From Acetobacter estunensis (GTDB lineage: Bacteria; Pseudomonadota; Alphaproteobacteria; Acetobacterales; Acetobacteraceae): 64,000 bases of DNA. Location of the stretch: positions 1 through 64,000 of the forward strand of contig NZ_JAHRDV010000015.1 of NCBI RefSeq assembly GCF_019083805.1, written 5' to 3'. Both the position numbers and the translations under genes were made by a program. Below, one piece after another: positions 63,535-64,000 of the stretch. The notes under the pieces are model-generated. The model searched no databases, was not told the DNA's origin, and was given only the letters and a program-made list of their open reading frames with translations. Position 1 is the first letter of the stretch. Every line of letters starts with the position of its first letter.

Positions 63535-64000
63535 TCAGTGCGTGACCGGATGCAGGAACCGCGCCACGTCCTGCGGGGCAAGCTGGGGATGCAGGATCGC
63601 CCGCATCGCGCCACGCCCGAGATAGCGCAGATCATCGTTGAAGTCCGCCAGACGCGGTGACAGCACGAGGCACTCGATCCCGGCCTCCTGCGTCCGGGCC
63701 TGCAGGGTCGTCACCGCATGGTCCCCGGCCGGATCGTCATCGCGCAGCACGTAGAGGCGGCGCAGCGTGGGCGGAAACACCATGGCGGCGAGATGCGCCG
63801 AGGACAGGCAGGCGGCCAGTGGCAGAGCGGGCATGACCTCATGGAGCGACAGCGCCGTCTCGATCCCCTCGCCTGCCGCCAGAACGTCGAACACCGCGCC
63901 AAAGCGCACGGCATTGCCAAGCAGGTCGCCCATCGCCCGACGGGGCATGGCGACGGGGGCCTTGCCTTTTCCGTCCCGCGCCAGCCAGGTGCGATGGACC
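63535..64000 (-). CDS. Toprim/DUF7146 primase-like protein (C-terminal part)
   Basis: The frame is open to the right edge of the window, so the N-terminus is missing; an internal ATG at 63,948 is not the true start. Visible part: 'HRTWLARDGKGKAPVAMPRR', 'LAAGEGIETALSLHE' (the Toprim Glu motif) and 'LYVLRDDDPAGDHAV' (the Toprim D-x-D motif). Matches the C-terminus of the zinc-finger/Toprim primase-like proteins carried by these elements, which probably prime replication of the transferred strand. Confidence 0.88.
   Translation of the reverse strand, partial: VHRTWLARDGKGKAPVAMPRRAMGDLLGNAVRFGAVFDVLAAGEGIETALSLHEVMPALPLAACLSSAHLAAMVFPPTLRRLYVLRDDDPAGDHAVTTLQARTQEAGIECLVLSPRLADFNDDLRYLGRGAMRAILHPQLAPQDVARFLHPVTH

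Noticed and set aside
1..64000. CRISPR array, rRNA or complete tRNA genes
   Set aside because: No regularly spaced repeats, no rRNA-like stretch, and only a partial tRNA-Met fragment at 15,981-16,026.

Overview
This window is Alphaproteobacterial accessory DNA, most likely from an acetic acid bacterium (Acetobacteraceae). That guess rests on high GC, the set of element-specific families (DUF736, DUF2285, DUF2840, DUF2274, DUF2493, trb genes) and an IS3-type transposase remnant; it is an inference, because no chromosomal housekeeping gene or rRNA is present. The window appears to hold parts of two integrative and conjugative elements (ICEs) lying next to each other, joined at about 15,981-16,026 by a 46-base piece of a tRNA-Met gene (anticodon loop to CCA).

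Left element (1-~16,000). On the minus strand it shows an excisionase-like HTH gene cut by the window edge, an FseA-type activator split over two overlapping frames, a DUF736 gene, a membrane protein and an orphan adenine methylase; an XRE regulator is divergent. Its cargo is defence-like: a four-gene operon (unknown protein, QueC-like PP-loop enzyme, XRE-ImmA peptidase, PIN nuclease; 8141 to 4405) and a two-gene unit of a nuclease-STAND ATPase plus a HEPN-motif protein (8539-13,844). It ends with a large serine recombinase whose last codons read into the tRNA fragment.

Right element (~16,000-64,000 and beyond). A tyrosine integrase (16,201) sits just inside the tRNA-derived attachment site. 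Next come more defence-like genes: a Fic protein, a nuclease-ATPase fusion, an OLD-family nuclease with a DUF2130 protein, and a parD antitoxin with a nonsense-mutated parE. The conjugation machinery runs on the minus strand: trbB-C-D-E-J-L-F-G-I plus DUF2274 (35,809 to 26,360), copG-like and traG (40,002 to 37,583), then relaxase, lytic transglycosylase, DUF736, traF, DUF2840, repA, HTH, split FseA, DUF736, DUF2493 and a Toprim primase (64,000 to 54,003). Two cargo insertions interrupt it: a DUF2235-LysM lipase-like gene between trbB and copG, and a TonB/iron block (41,484-53,976: fecI, fecR, TonB receptor, PepSY reductase, exbB, exbD, tonB, Fur-like, RND permease) between the LysR gene beside traG and the relaxase.

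How it fits together. By analogy with ICEMlSym of Mesorhizobium, FseA is made only when ribosomes shift +1 between its two frames, and then switches on the excisionase gene downstream. The left copy has the expected UUU-C slip site; the right copy has UGU-U at the same place. Candidate oriT (upstream of the relaxase) and oriV (downstream of repA, with DnaA boxes) are described. A recurrent hairpin-forming leader, whose stems differ in sequence but keep pairing, precedes three element genes.
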